Assembly (NCBI GenBank): GCA_001570385.1
Contig: BBYL01000022.1
Span: 62,001 to 126,000 of the forward strand
Length of the DNA stretch: 64,000 nucleotides
Reading direction: 5' to 3'
Source: Microtetraspora glauca
Lineage (GTDB): Bacteria; Actinomycetota; Actinomycetes; Streptosporangiales; Streptosporangiaceae
The translations under genes were made by a program, and so were the position numbers. How positions within the stretch are numbered: position 1 is the stretch's first letter; the number at the start of each line of letters is the position of its first letter. The notes under the pieces were generated by a model that was given only the letters and a program-made list of their open reading frames with translations, searched no databases and was not told where the DNA came from. Of this stretch, positions 51,328 through 59,384 are shown one piece after another.

Positions 51328-51354
51328 ATGGCCACGCTCGACACGCGGGGATGA
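51328..51354 (+). other. Eight-codon ORF, possible remnant of a lost gene
   Basis: CCGGAGAACCCCCT precedes ATG GCC ACG CTC GAC ACG CGG GGA TGA. It has a ribosome site and a gene-like start (MATLDTRG) but stops at once, directly against the stop of the convergent gene. It may be the beginning of a further catabolic gene cut off by rearrangement. Confidence 0.3.
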
Positions 51355-52632
51355 TCAGCGACGCCTGAAGTGCTCGGCGAACCAGTCGCGCGCGAGCTCG
51401 GCGACGGCCTCGAGCGCGCCCGGTTCCTCGAACAGATGGGTCGCCCCCGGCACGATCCGTAGCTGGTTCTCGCAGCGGAGCCGCTGCTGGGCGGCCTGGT
51501 TCAGGCCGAGCACCACGTGGTCGTCGCCTCCGACGATGAGCAGGGTGGCCGCCCGAACGGCGGACAGCCGCTCGCCCGCGAGGTCCGGCCGTCCGCCGCG
51601 CGACACGATCGCCGCGACGTCGCCGTCAGGTTCCGCCGCCGCCCACAAGGCGGCGGCTGCTCCGGTGCTCGCCCCGAAGTACCCCACCGGCAGTCCAGCC
51701 GCCTCCGGCCGCGCCCGCAGCCAGCTCGTCACCGCCGCGAGCCGATCCGCCAGCAGCCGGATGTCGAACACGTTGGCCCGGTCGATCTCCTCCTCAGGGG
51801 TGAGCAGGTCGAACAGCAGCGTGCCCAGCCCCTCCCTGTTGAGCGCCGCCGCCACGTAGCGGTTGCGCGGGCTGTGCCTGCCGCTCCCGCTTCCGTGTAC
51901 GAAGAGGACGATCCCCTGCGCCCCATCCGGTACGGCCAGCCGGCCCGCCAGCGCGACACCCGCCGCGTCCACCTCGATCTCCCCGCTGAACCCCGGAGGG
52001 TCCACGGCCCGGTGGAGCAGCTCGACCACCTGCTCATCGCTGGTCTGCGGAAAGTCGGAGTACCAGGCGCCGATCGCGTACAGGTCATGCGGGGCCTGGA
52101 GGCACACCACCTCATCAGCGTCCTTGCGCAGGCCCGCGATCGTGTCGGGAGCGCCGACCGGGACCGCCAGCACGACACGTTCCGCGCCCTGCGCCCGGGC
52201 GACCCGGCACGCCGCCCGCGCCGTCCCTCCGGTCGCCACCCCGTCGTCCACCACGATGACCGTGCGCCCCTTCAGCTCGACCCGGGGACGTCCCCCACGG
52301 AATCGGCCCCCGCGGCGGATCAGCTCCTCCCGCTCGGCCTCCTCCACCTTCGCCATCTGCTCCTTGGTGACGCCGGCGAGCCGTACGATCTCGGGGTTCA
52401 GCACGCGCACACCGCCCTCCCCGATGGCCCCGAACCCGAGTTCCGGCTGGTACGGCACGCCGAGCTTGCGCACCACGATCACGTCGAGCGGAGCGCCGAG
52501 GGCTCTGGCCACCTCGTACGCCACCACGACACCACCCCGGGGCAGCCCCACGACGACCGCGTCGGCACCGCTGAGCCGGTCCCGCAGCCGCTCGCCCAGG
52601 CGGGTCCCCGCGTCACGCCGGTCAGCGAACAC
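51355..52632 (-). CDS. Phosphoribosyltransferase-alpha/beta hydrolase fusion
   Basis: 425 residues from a GTG. Residues 1-210 are a PRTase domain (VVGLPRGGVVVAYEVA, PRPP loop VIVVDDGVATGGTA). Residues about 220-425 are a dienelactone-hydrolase-like domain with nucleophile elbow YFGASTGAAAAL and late GATHLFEEPG (His). The same fusion exists in mycobacteria (Rv0571c type, in the dormancy regulon). Its joint reaction is unknown. The gene follows tetR by six bases and belongs to the exporter operon or its read-through. Confidence 0.87.
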   Translation of the reverse strand: MFADRRDAGTRLGERLRDRLSGADAVVVGLPRGGVVVAYEVARALGAPLDVIVVRKLGVPYQPELGFGAIGEGGVRVLNPEIVRLAGVTKEQMAKVEEAEREELIRRGGRFRGGRPRVELKGRTVIVVDDGVATGGTARAACRVARAQGAERVVLAVPVGAPDTIAGLRKDADEVVCLQAPHDLYAIGAWYSDFPQTSDEQVVELLHRAVDPPGFSGEIEVDAAGVALAGRLAVPDGAQGIVLFVHGSGSGRHSPRNRYVAAALNREGLGTLLFDLLTPEEEIDRANVFDIRLLADRLAAVTSWLRARPEAAGLPVGYFGASTGAAAALWAAAEPDGDVAAIVSRGGRPDLAGERLSAVRAATLLIVGGDDHVVLGLNQAAQQRLRCENQLRIVPGATHLFEEPGALEAVAELARDWFAEHFRRR

Positions 52633-52638
52633 GACCGC

Positions 52639-53268
52639 TCACCTCCCCACCGCGTGAGGTCCTTCCTTTCCGCCCTTCCCTGTCATCGGGGGCCGATGCG
52701 TCAGGAAGGGGCCGAGTAGCTCCTCCGTACGGGCGTAGACGGGAGCGTGCTCCGCGCCCAGCTCGATCATGCGGGCGGCCTTGTTCACGACGGCGTTCAC
52801 GAGTTCCGCGGTGGTGGCGGGATCCGGGAGTCCGAGGTCGGCGAGCGCGCCCACGAGCGGGCCGAGCAGTTCCTCGTGCATGACCTTGCTGGTGCTGTCC
52901 AGTTTCTCGCCCGGGGCGATGCCGGCCAGGGCACGCGCGACCGCGTGCTCACCCTCCGCGACCAGGCGGAGGTTCGCGTCGACGTAGGCGAGCACCCGAG
53001 CGCCCGGCGTGGCGGCTGCCTCCATCGCGCCGGTGACCCGCTGGGACCACCGGGGGAAGGTGTCCTCGATGAGCGCGTAGAGCAGGTCCTCCCTCGACCG
53101 GAAGTACTGGTAGACCGACGAACGGGCGAGCCCGGCCCTGGCGCCGACCTCGGCCAGCCCCGGAGCCCGGCTCGCGTCCTCGGCGAGGATGGCCCGCGCG
53201 GCGTCGAGCAGGGCCCGCCGCTGGGTGGCGCGATGTTCCGCGACCGTGGGCGCGGTGATGCGCGGCAC
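52639..53268 (-). CDS. TetR/AcrR family regulator
   Basis: 209 residues from a GTG. N-terminal helix-turn-helix: ARAILAEDASRAPGLAEVGARAGLARSSVYQYFRSREDLL. The C-terminal ligand domain is unclassified. It lies 37 bases behind the ABC ATPase gene, same strand, and probably controls that operon through the palindrome at 55201. Confidence 0.92.
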   Translation of the reverse strand: MPRITAPTVAEHRATQRRALLDAARAILAEDASRAPGLAEVGARAGLARSSVYQYFRSREDLLYALIEDTFPRWSQRVTGAMEAAATPGARVLAYVDANLRLVAEGEHAVARALAGIAPGEKLDSTSKVMHEELLGPLVGALADLGLPDPATTAELVNAVVNKAARMIELGAEHAPVYARTEELLGPFLTHRPPMTGKGGKEGPHAVGR

Positions 53269-53305
53269 GGGCCCTCCTCGATCTCTCCGCGGCCCCCGGA
53301 GCCGG

Positions 53306-54049
53306 CTAGGCGGGAGCCGTCTGGTCGGACAGGCGTCCGTCGGTCATCTCCACGATCCGGTCGCAGTGGGCGAGCACGTCATGGTCGTGGGTGACCATCA
53401 CGGTAGCAACCGCCGACCGCTTCGTCTCCCGCGCCAGCAGGGACACCACCTCATGGCTGCGGGCCCGGTCCAGCGCCGCCGTCGGCTCGTCGACGAGCAG
53501 CAGCGACGGCGTGGTCATCAGCGCCCGGGCGATGCCCACCCGCTGCCGCTCGCCGCCGGACAGCTGGTGCGGCCGGCGGTCGGCCTTGTGCGCCATGCCG
53601 ACCTCCTCCAGCAGTTCGCGGGGTTCGCGCCGGGCGAGGTCGGCGCCTCGGGTCAGATGGGTGACCAGGCGGAGCTGGTCGAGCACGGTCAGCGCCGGCA
53701 ACAGGTTGCCGGTCTGGAACACGAACCCGATGTGGTGACGGCGGTGGGCGGCACGCTCGGCCTCGCTCATCGCCCCGATGTCGCGCCCGTCGATCGTCAC
53801 GGTTCCCTCGTCGGGTGTGGTGAGCGCTCCCGCGACCGCGAGCAGGCTGGACTTGCCGGCTCCCGAAGGGCCGACGACCGCGACGAACTCCCCGGGGCGT
53901 ACGGCCAGGTCGACCGCGTCGAGCGCGGTGACGAGGCTGTCGCCGTCTCCGAGGCGCAGGGTCACCCCGGAGAGAGCGAGCCCGCTCCGCTCACCCGGCC
54001 CTCCGGGGTCCGTGGTGCTCGGGGAGGTGGTGGTGCCGGTGTGGTTCAT
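53306..54049 (-). CDS. ABC transporter ATPase (LolD/MacB type)
   Basis: 247 residues. Walker A GPSGAGKSS, signature LSGGERQRVGIARAL, Walker B LLLVDEP and the switch His in VMVTHDHDV are all present. The family energises FtsX-type permeases that export lipids, peptides or drugs. Its ATG overlaps the permease stop by four bases. Confidence 0.94.
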   Translation of the reverse strand: MNHTGTTTSPSTTDPGGPGERSGLALSGVTLRLGDGDSLVTALDAVDLAVRPGEFVAVVGPSGAGKSSLLAVAGALTTPDEGTVTIDGRDIGAMSEAERAAHRRHHIGFVFQTGNLLPALTVLDQLRLVTHLTRGADLARREPRELLEEVGMAHKADRRPHQLSGGERQRVGIARALMTTPSLLLVDEPTAALDRARSHEVVSLLARETKRSAVATVMVTHDHDVLAHCDRIVEMTDGRLSDQTAPA

Positions 54050-55176
54050 CGGTGGCCTCCCAGCGCGGCCAGCGGGTCGACGGCGGCGACGCGGACGATG
54101 GCGGCGGCCGCGCCGACCAGTCCGAGCGCGACGAGCAGGGCGCTCGCGACGGCGACGGCGGACGCCTCGAGCAGGAACGGCATGGCTCCGCCGCTGATGA
54201 GGGCGCCGAGCCCGACACCGATCAGCACGCCCGCGGCGGTGGCGCCCAGCAGGACCACGAGCGCCTGGAACAGGCCGTCCCGCAGCATGTACGGCTTGGA
54301 CGCGCCCATCGCCCGCAGCACGGCGAGCTCGTGCTTGCGCTGGATCGTCCACACGGTGAAGAACGCGCCGACCACCAGGGCGGAGATGGCGTAGAGGAAG
54401 ACCTGGATGAGGTTCAGCGTCGACGTCTCGGCGGTGTAGCCGGGTGACGCGGCGAAGGACGCCGCGAGCGTGAGGGCGCTGGTGCCGGCGGCCTTGTCGC
54501 CCGCCGCGAGGTCGAGTGTCGTCTTGTCCTCGGCCTTCAGCGCGACCGCCGTCGCCTCCGTCAGCGTCTCCGGGCGTACCTGGTCGTCCGGGCCCGCGCC
54601 GGCGTGGATCCGCCGCCATGTGTCCAGCGGCACGAAGGCGACGTCGACGTGGCCGAAGGTGTACTGGTCGGCCGTCACGCCGACGACGGTCAGCCGTGTC
54701 CCGATCCTGTCGAGAGTCACGGTGTCGCCGACGCGCAGACCGGCGTCGGTCGCGCTGGCGGACACGACGATGCCGTCGGGAGCCGCGAGCCCGCCGCCCT
54801 CGGCGGCGACCGGAGCGAGGAACGATCCGGGGGTCACTCCGAACAGGGCGAGGTCGATCGGCACGCCGCGGCTGCTGCGGGCGTTGACCAGGACGTTGCC
54901 GAACGGCTCCGCCTCCGCGACGCCCGGCCGTGCCTTCCACGCGTCCATCTGAGCGGTGTCGACCACGCTGCGCGAGAACGCGGCGTCGGTCTTGGTCCCC
55001 TCGTCGAAGGCGAACGCGGTCACCGGAAGGTTCTTCAACCCGGAGACGCCGTCGTTCACCAGGCCCGACGAGAGTCCGGACAGCAGGACCATCAGCACCG
55101 CGATGAGCGCGACCACACCTCCCATCAACGTGAAGCGGGCACGCGCGAACCGTAGTTCGCGCAACGCGAGAAACAT
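54046..55176 (-). CDS. FtsX/MacB-type ABC permease
   Basis: 376 residues from the ATG at 55176 with GGGAGGAG upstream. One membrane helix at the start (FTLMGGVVALIAVLMVLLSG), a large outside domain of about 200 residues, and three helices at the end with the AVLRAMGASKPYML loop. This is the usual MacB-like topology. With the ATPase it forms an exporter; substrate unknown. Confidence 0.92.
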   Translation of the reverse strand: MFLALRELRFARARFTLMGGVVALIAVLMVLLSGLSSGLVNDGVSGLKNLPVTAFAFDEGTKTDAAFSRSVVDTAQMDAWKARPGVAEAEPFGNVLVNARSSRGVPIDLALFGVTPGSFLAPVAAEGGGLAAPDGIVVSASATDAGLRVGDTVTLDRIGTRLTVVGVTADQYTFGHVDVAFVPLDTWRRIHAGAGPDDQVRPETLTEATAVALKAEDKTTLDLAAGDKAAGTSALTLAASFAASPGYTAETSTLNLIQVFLYAISALVVGAFFTVWTIQRKHELAVLRAMGASKPYMLRDGLFQALVVLLGATAAGVLIGVGLGALISGGAMPFLLEASAVAVASALLVALGLVGAAAAIVRVAAVDPLAALGGHR

Positions 55177-55200
55177 TTCCACTCCTCCCTGGAACACCCA

Positions 55201-55225
55201 AGTTCCCGACACAATGTTGGGAACT
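55201..55225. promoter_or_regulatory. Palindromic operator upstream of the ABC exporter
   Basis: AGTTCCCGACA (55201-55211) and TGTTGGGAACT (55215-55225) pair at ten of eleven positions around CAA. It lies 24 bases before the permease start, a fitting TetR site. Confidence 0.7.
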
Positions 55226-55306
55226 ATACCGACGCGATGTCGGGATGTTTCGGGACGGGTACGCGGGGGCCGCTAATTGTCGTAGGCGATCTCTACTGTC
55301 ACCGCC

Positions 55307-56707
55307 ATGACGAATGCCGTGCAGGCGTATTCCTACGCCGGACCCTCCATGCTCACCGAGGGCCACCTGGGGTTGTCGACGTCCGGAGGCAGGACCACCC
55401 GGGGTCTGCTTGAGCACCCCCGGTTCTTCAGCGGGGTGATCACCCAGGCGGCGCCCGCCGCGGGCGGCCTGCTCGCCGTGGCCGACGTGGCGCTGACCCG
55501 GTATCACCAGCCGCGTCCCGGGTGGACCCGCGACCCTGTGGTGACGTGTGACGGCGACCGGCTCAGGTTCGAGTCGTTCTCCGCGTGCGGAGGCGTGTAC
55601 GCCCGGCTCGACATGCTGGCTCCCGCGCTGGACGGGGAGGTCGTCGATCGGGGCACGACCAACGTCGACGTCAACCTCCCCCTCCGGGAGGCGCTGGCCC
55701 GGGTGGGCGCCCGCGACCCGCTGCATCTCGGGGTCGGCCATGACGAGCTGACCGTCACCACGCTCGACGGCGCCGTCGTGGAGAAGAAGGTGCCCCTGCC
55801 CGAGCGGTGGTTGCGCGGCTTCGCCGAGGTCCAGGTCATCGCCTCGGGTTTCGATCTGCGCGCCGAGCTGGCCGGGCCGCACGCCGTACGGTTCCTGCGG
55901 GGCCTGCCGAAGAAGGCGAACACCACCGTGTGGGCGGTCCCGGCGGGACGGGAGCTGCGACTCACGAGCGCTCCCACCCCCGGCGCGGTCTGCCTGGCGG
56001 GTCCGCACCGGCTCGCCACGATGCTGCCGCTGCTCCGCTTCGCCACGTCCCTGCGTGCGTACGGCCCGGCCGTGACGGCCGGGTCCCGGACGATGTCCGG
56101 CTCAGAGGTCGCCGCGAGCGCGTGGGAGCTGGAGCTGCCCGGCATGCGCTACACCCTGGCGATCTCGCCCGAGGCGTGGCGTGGTTTCTCCGGGGAGGGG
56201 GCCGTGCTCTCCGACCTGGCCACGGAGGAGGCCGCCGGGGACGCGGACGTGATCGGCATGCTGCTCAACTTCGAGCCCATCGTCGAAGTGGGGTTGCTCG
56301 CCGAGCGGTCGGGTCTGCCTCCGGCACGGGTGAAGGCCGCGCTGACCCAGCTCGGCGTCGCCGGGCGCGTGGGCTACGACCTGGCCGAGGCGGCCCACTT
56401 CCACCGTGAGCTGCCCTATGACCGCGACCACGTGCGCGCGCTCAACCCGCGGCTCGTCTCCGCCCGGGACCTGGTCGAGTCCGGTGCCGTGCGGGTGTCC
56501 GGGGACACCGCCGAGGTGACCTCGAACGGCGAGATCCGATGGGTACGGCTGAGCGACGGCTCGTGCACCTGCGCCTGGTGGTTCGATCACCGGGGGTCAC
56601 GCGGTCCGTGCAAGCACGTCCTCGCCGCGCGGATCGTCGGCGCCCGCACCGCCACAGAGAAAGCCGCGACGGATCAGGCTGCCCTCACGGGACCTGCTCT
56701 CACGTGA
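55307..56707 (+). CDS. SWIM zinc-finger protein
   Basis: 466 residues. The SWIM motif is at the C-terminus (CTCAWWFDHRGSRGPCKH: CxC...CxH). The preceding 400 residues have no recognised enzyme domain but include a winged-helix-like stretch near residue 335. SWIM proteins bind nucleic acid or partners. Bacterial relatives often occur with MoxR-ATPase/VWA systems and DUF6493 proteins; a DUF6493-like gene lies 5 kb away. It overlaps the Nudix gene by eight bases at the 3' end. Confidence 0.85.
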   Translation: MTNAVQAYSYAGPSMLTEGHLGLSTSGGRTTRGLLEHPRFFSGVITQAAPAAGGLLAVADVALTRYHQPRPGWTRDPVVTCDGDRLRFESFSACGGVYARLDMLAPALDGEVVDRGTTNVDVNLPLREALARVGARDPLHLGVGHDELTVTTLDGAVVEKKVPLPERWLRGFAEVQVIASGFDLRAELAGPHAVRFLRGLPKKANTTVWAVPAGRELRLTSAPTPGAVCLAGPHRLATMLPLLRFATSLRAYGPAVTAGSRTMSGSEVAASAWELELPGMRYTLAISPEAWRGFSGEGAVLSDLATEEAAGDADVIGMLLNFEPIVEVGLLAERSGLPPARVKAALTQLGVAGRVGYDLAEAAHFHRELPYDRDHVRALNPRLVSARDLVESGAVRVSGDTAEVTSNGEIRWVRLSDGSCTCAWWFDHRGSRGPCKHVLAARIVGARTATEKAATDQAALTGPALT

Positions 56708-57203
56708 CCGGTGGATCGGCCGGGCCGTCCCAGGCGTGCAGCGCGAATGGCTTCCCCGCCACGATGGCCCGTATGGCGTCCGCCGGATAGGCGATCATGT
56801 CGTCGGGGAGGGCGTCGAGCGGCCACCAGGCGATCTCCGAGCACTTGTCCGGCTCCGCGTTGTACGGCTCGGGATCCCATGCGGCGGCCATGAAGAACAG
56901 CCCGACCCGGTCGGGCGCCCGGTGCATGACGTGGGCGAAGGCCAGGTCGTCCGGCCGGATCGTCACGCCGATCTCCTCGGCCGCCTCGCGCACCGCCGCG
57001 TCGACGACCGACTCCCCCGCCTCCAGGTGGCCGCTCGGCAGGTGCCACATGCCGTCGCCGTAGCCGGTACCGGCCCGGCGCCCGAGCAGTACGGAACGGT
57101 CGCGGACGAGGAGCACGTGCACGTCGACGATGGCACGGAATCGGACCTTGGCCGTGTCGGCGGCGGCCGTGCGCTCCGGGCCGAAGTCGCCGGGCGTCAC
57201 CAT
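56700..57203 (-). CDS. Nudix hydrolase
   Basis: 167 residues. The Nudix box GHLEAGESVVDAAVREAAEEIGV is complete, with all metal-binding Glu residues. The family hydrolyses nucleoside diphosphates linked to X; here no substrate motif stands out. It overlaps the upstream SDR gene by seven bases. Confidence 0.93.
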   Translation of the reverse strand: MVTPGDFGPERTAAADTAKVRFRAIVDVHVLLVRDRSVLLGRRAGTGYGDGMWHLPSGHLEAGESVVDAAVREAAEEIGVTIRPDDLAFAHVMHRAPDRVGLFFMAAAWDPEPYNAEPDKCSEIAWWPLDALPDDMIAYPADAIRAIVAGKPFALHAWDGPADPPVT

Positions 57204-58498
57204 GGCGCCTCCGCGTAGTCCTTGAGGAAGACCCCGTGCACCGGATCACCGGACTCACCGCGCAGGATCGGGTCGTAGACGCGTGCCGCCCCGTCGATCA
57301 CGTCGAGCGGGGTCCTCCGGTCCAGCAGGTCACGCATCGGGACGGGGTTCTCGTCGGTGATCCACCCCGTATCCACGCTGCACAGGTAGATCCCCTCCTT
57401 CGCGAGGTCGGCGGCGCTGGTGCGGGTCAGCATGTTGAGCCCGGCCTTGGCCATGTTGGTGTGCGGGTGGCGTCCGGTCTTGTTGGCGACGGTGAACTGC
57501 CCTTCGACCGCCGACACGTTGACGACGTAGCGGCGCGGAAACGGCGTCGCGCGCAGCAGCGGCAGCAACCGGTCGATCAGCAGGAACGGCGCCACCACGT
57601 TGACGAGCTGGACCTCCAGCAGCTCGGCGGCGTCCACCTCGCCGATCCGCGCCGACCACGAGTTGCCCGCCGAGAGGTCGGGGAGGAGGCCGGACACGTC
57701 CGGGAGGCCCGGGTCCGACCCCCGCGCGGCCGGAAGGGCATCGTCGACCGGTGTGAATCCCGGCGCCGCCCACGCTCCCGCCGGGAGCCCGCGCCGCTCG
57801 CCGTCCGTCAGTGCCGCGTACGCCGCGGGAGGGCGGCGGAGCGTCTGGGCGGCATTGTTGATCAGGATGTCCAGCGGCTCGCCCGCCGCGAGGAGGTGGT
57901 CGGTGAGGCTGATGACCTGGCGGGGGTCGCGCAGGTCGATCCCGACGATCCGGAGGCGGTCCGACCAGTCCCCGGTCTCGGCGAAACGCCGGGCCGCGTC
58001 GCGGGGGAAGCGGGTGGTCACCGTGACGTGGGCGCCGTCTCCGAGCAGCTTCAGCGCGACGTGATGGCCGATCTTGGCGCGTCCACCGGTGACCAGCGCC
58101 CGCCGTCCGGTGAGATCGGCGCGGGCCGTACGGCGGGCCTTGTTGAGCGTGGCGCACGGGGGGCAGAGCAGGTGATAGAAGCCGTCCACCTGGAAGAACC
58201 CGCCCTTGCAGACGTAGCACCTGCGCATGCGGCGAAGCCGTCCACCTGGCCCGGGATCGTCCACGACGGGGGCGTCTATCAAGCGCTCCGCCGAGCCCAT
58301 GGCGGTCGCGGCGAGCACGGCGGCGTCGGCCGCGATGGTGTCGCGCCTGCGAGCTCTCTTGCGCCGGCGCTGGCCGTCACGCACCAGGGCGAGGGCGGCG
58401 CGCTCGACCCGCACGCGTTCGGGGTCGTCCAGCGGACGGTCACGCACCTCGTCGATCAGCCGCAGCAGGGCGGCGACGCCGTCCCCATCCCCGCCCAT
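57197..58498 (-). CDS. Zinc-ribbon SDR-fold protein without the usual catalytic Tyr
   Basis: 433 residues from the ATG at 58498 with GAGGAGGGG upstream. A helical, Arg-rich start is followed by a four-Cys ribbon (CYVCKGGF ... LLCPPCATL, about residues 93-118). Then comes a Rossmann SDR domain (ALVTGGRAKIGHHVALKLL, ILINNAAQT, NVSAVEGQF). Where YxxxK is expected it has TNMAK, so Tyr is Thr while Lys remains. It may be a non-enzymatic NAD(P) sensor or use another base. No precise function can be given. Confidence 0.8.
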   Translation of the reverse strand: MGGDGDGVAALLRLIDEVRDRPLDDPERVRVERAALALVRDGQRRRKRARRRDTIAADAAVLAATAMGSAERLIDAPVVDDPGPGGRLRRMRRCYVCKGGFFQVDGFYHLLCPPCATLNKARRTARADLTGRRALVTGGRAKIGHHVALKLLGDGAHVTVTTRFPRDAARRFAETGDWSDRLRIVGIDLRDPRQVISLTDHLLAAGEPLDILINNAAQTLRRPPAAYAALTDGERRGLPAGAWAAPGFTPVDDALPAARGSDPGLPDVSGLLPDLSAGNSWSARIGEVDAAELLEVQLVNVVAPFLLIDRLLPLLRATPFPRRYVVNVSAVEGQFTVANKTGRHPHTNMAKAGLNMLTRTSAADLAKEGIYLCSVDTGWITDENPVPMRDLLDRRTPLDVIDGAARVYDPILRGESGDPVHGVFLKDYAEAPW

Positions 58499-58512
58499 TT
58501 CCCCTCCTCGCG

Positions 58513-58588
58513 TGGGCCCGGCCGGATTCGAACCGGCGTCCTCTCTCCCCCGTCGAAGGAGGCGCGACAACCGCTGCGCTACGGGCCC
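58513..58588 (-). tRNA. tRNA-like sequence, isotype unclear
   Basis: On the minus strand a 76-base sequence has a perfect acceptor (GGGCCCG/CGGGCCC plus A), D-stem GCGC/GCGC and a canonical T-arm GCCGG-TTCGAAT-CCGGC. The middle is odd: the best anticodon stem CTCCT/GGGAG leaves loop TCGACGG, with C at the normally invariant T33 and GAC as formal anticodon (Val). Other registers read TCG or CGA with poor stems. It is three bases too long. It could be a real but unusual tRNA or a decayed one. Confidence 0.55.
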
Positions 58589-58642
58589 CAGGTGATGTTG
58601 ATCGACAACCTAGCCGATAGATCATTTCATTGCCACCCATGA

Positions 58643-58658
58643 TCGAACATACGTTTGA
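58643..58658 (+). promoter_or_regulatory. LexA (SOS) box upstream of the AlkB homologue
   Basis: TCGAACATACGTTTGA matches the actinobacterial SOS box TCGAAC-N4-GTTCGA at all but one position. It is directly followed by TAAACT (58660-58665), a possible -10 seven bases before the GTG start, so repression and leaderless translation are likely. Confidence 0.7.
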
Positions 58659-58671
58659 CTAAACTGGTGGG

Positions 58672-59295
58672 GTGATATTCCAGAGCTCGCTGCTGGACTG
58701 CGGCGACGAGATCGGGCCCGGCCCCCTGGGAGCGTCGGTGAAGCGCACGGTCCTGGACCATGGGGCGTGGATCGACGTCCGGCCGGGCTGGATCTCCGGC
58801 GCCGACACGCTGTTCGACCGGCTCGTCCACGTCGTGCCGTGGCATGCCGAGAAGCGGCAGATGTACGACCGGGTCGTCGACGTGCCCCGGTTGCTCTGCT
58901 TCTACGGCGAGGACCGTCCCCTTCCCGATCCCGCGCTCGACGAGGCCAGGAAGGCACTGGACGCGCACTACGCCGACGAGCTCGGCGAGCCGTTCCGCAC
59001 CGCCGGGCTGTGCCTGTACCGCGACGGCAGGGACAGCGTGGCCTGGCACGGCGACACCGTCGGGCGGGGTTCCACCGAGGACACGATGGTCGCGATCATC
59101 TCGATCGGGACACCGCGCGCCCTGCTGCTGCGCCCGCGCGGCGGCGGCCCGACGCTGCGCCACGACCTCGGCCACGGCGACCTCATCGTGATGGGCGGGA
59201 GCTGCCAGCGCACCTGGGAGCACGCCATCCCGAAGACCACGCGGGTGGTCGGGGCCCGGATCAGCGTCCAGTTCCGCCCGCGCGGGGTTCGCTGA
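58672..59295 (+). CDS. AlkB-like 2-oxoglutarate/Fe(II) dioxygenase
   Basis: 207 residues from the GTG at 58672. The double-stranded beta-helix ligands are visible: WHGDTVG (HxD), WEHAIPK (distal His) and the 2-oxoglutarate-binding ARISVQFR (Arg). LCLYRDGRDSVAWHGD is the AlkB substrate-loop pattern. The family removes alkyl groups from DNA or RNA bases. A LexA-type box at its promoter supports a DNA-damage role. Confidence 0.9.
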   Translation: MIFQSSLLDCGDEIGPGPLGASVKRTVLDHGAWIDVRPGWISGADTLFDRLVHVVPWHAEKRQMYDRVVDVPRLLCFYGEDRPLPDPALDEARKALDAHYADELGEPFRTAGLCLYRDGRDSVAWHGDTVGRGSTEDTMVAIISIGTPRALLLRPRGGGPTLRHDLGHGDLIVMGGSCQRTWEHAIPKTTRVVGARISVQFRPRGVR

Positions 59296-59384
59296 CTCCG
59301 CACGGCCGTTCTCGCTGTGACCCGTACCACTCAGATTTCCCGGTTTTGCGGTGAACCCGCCGGTCCGGAACAGTACCCAGAAGG

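Noticed and set aside
51312-51354. Insertion sequence or mobile element at the end of the catabolic island
   Set aside because: No transposase, terminal inverted repeats or target duplication could be seen.
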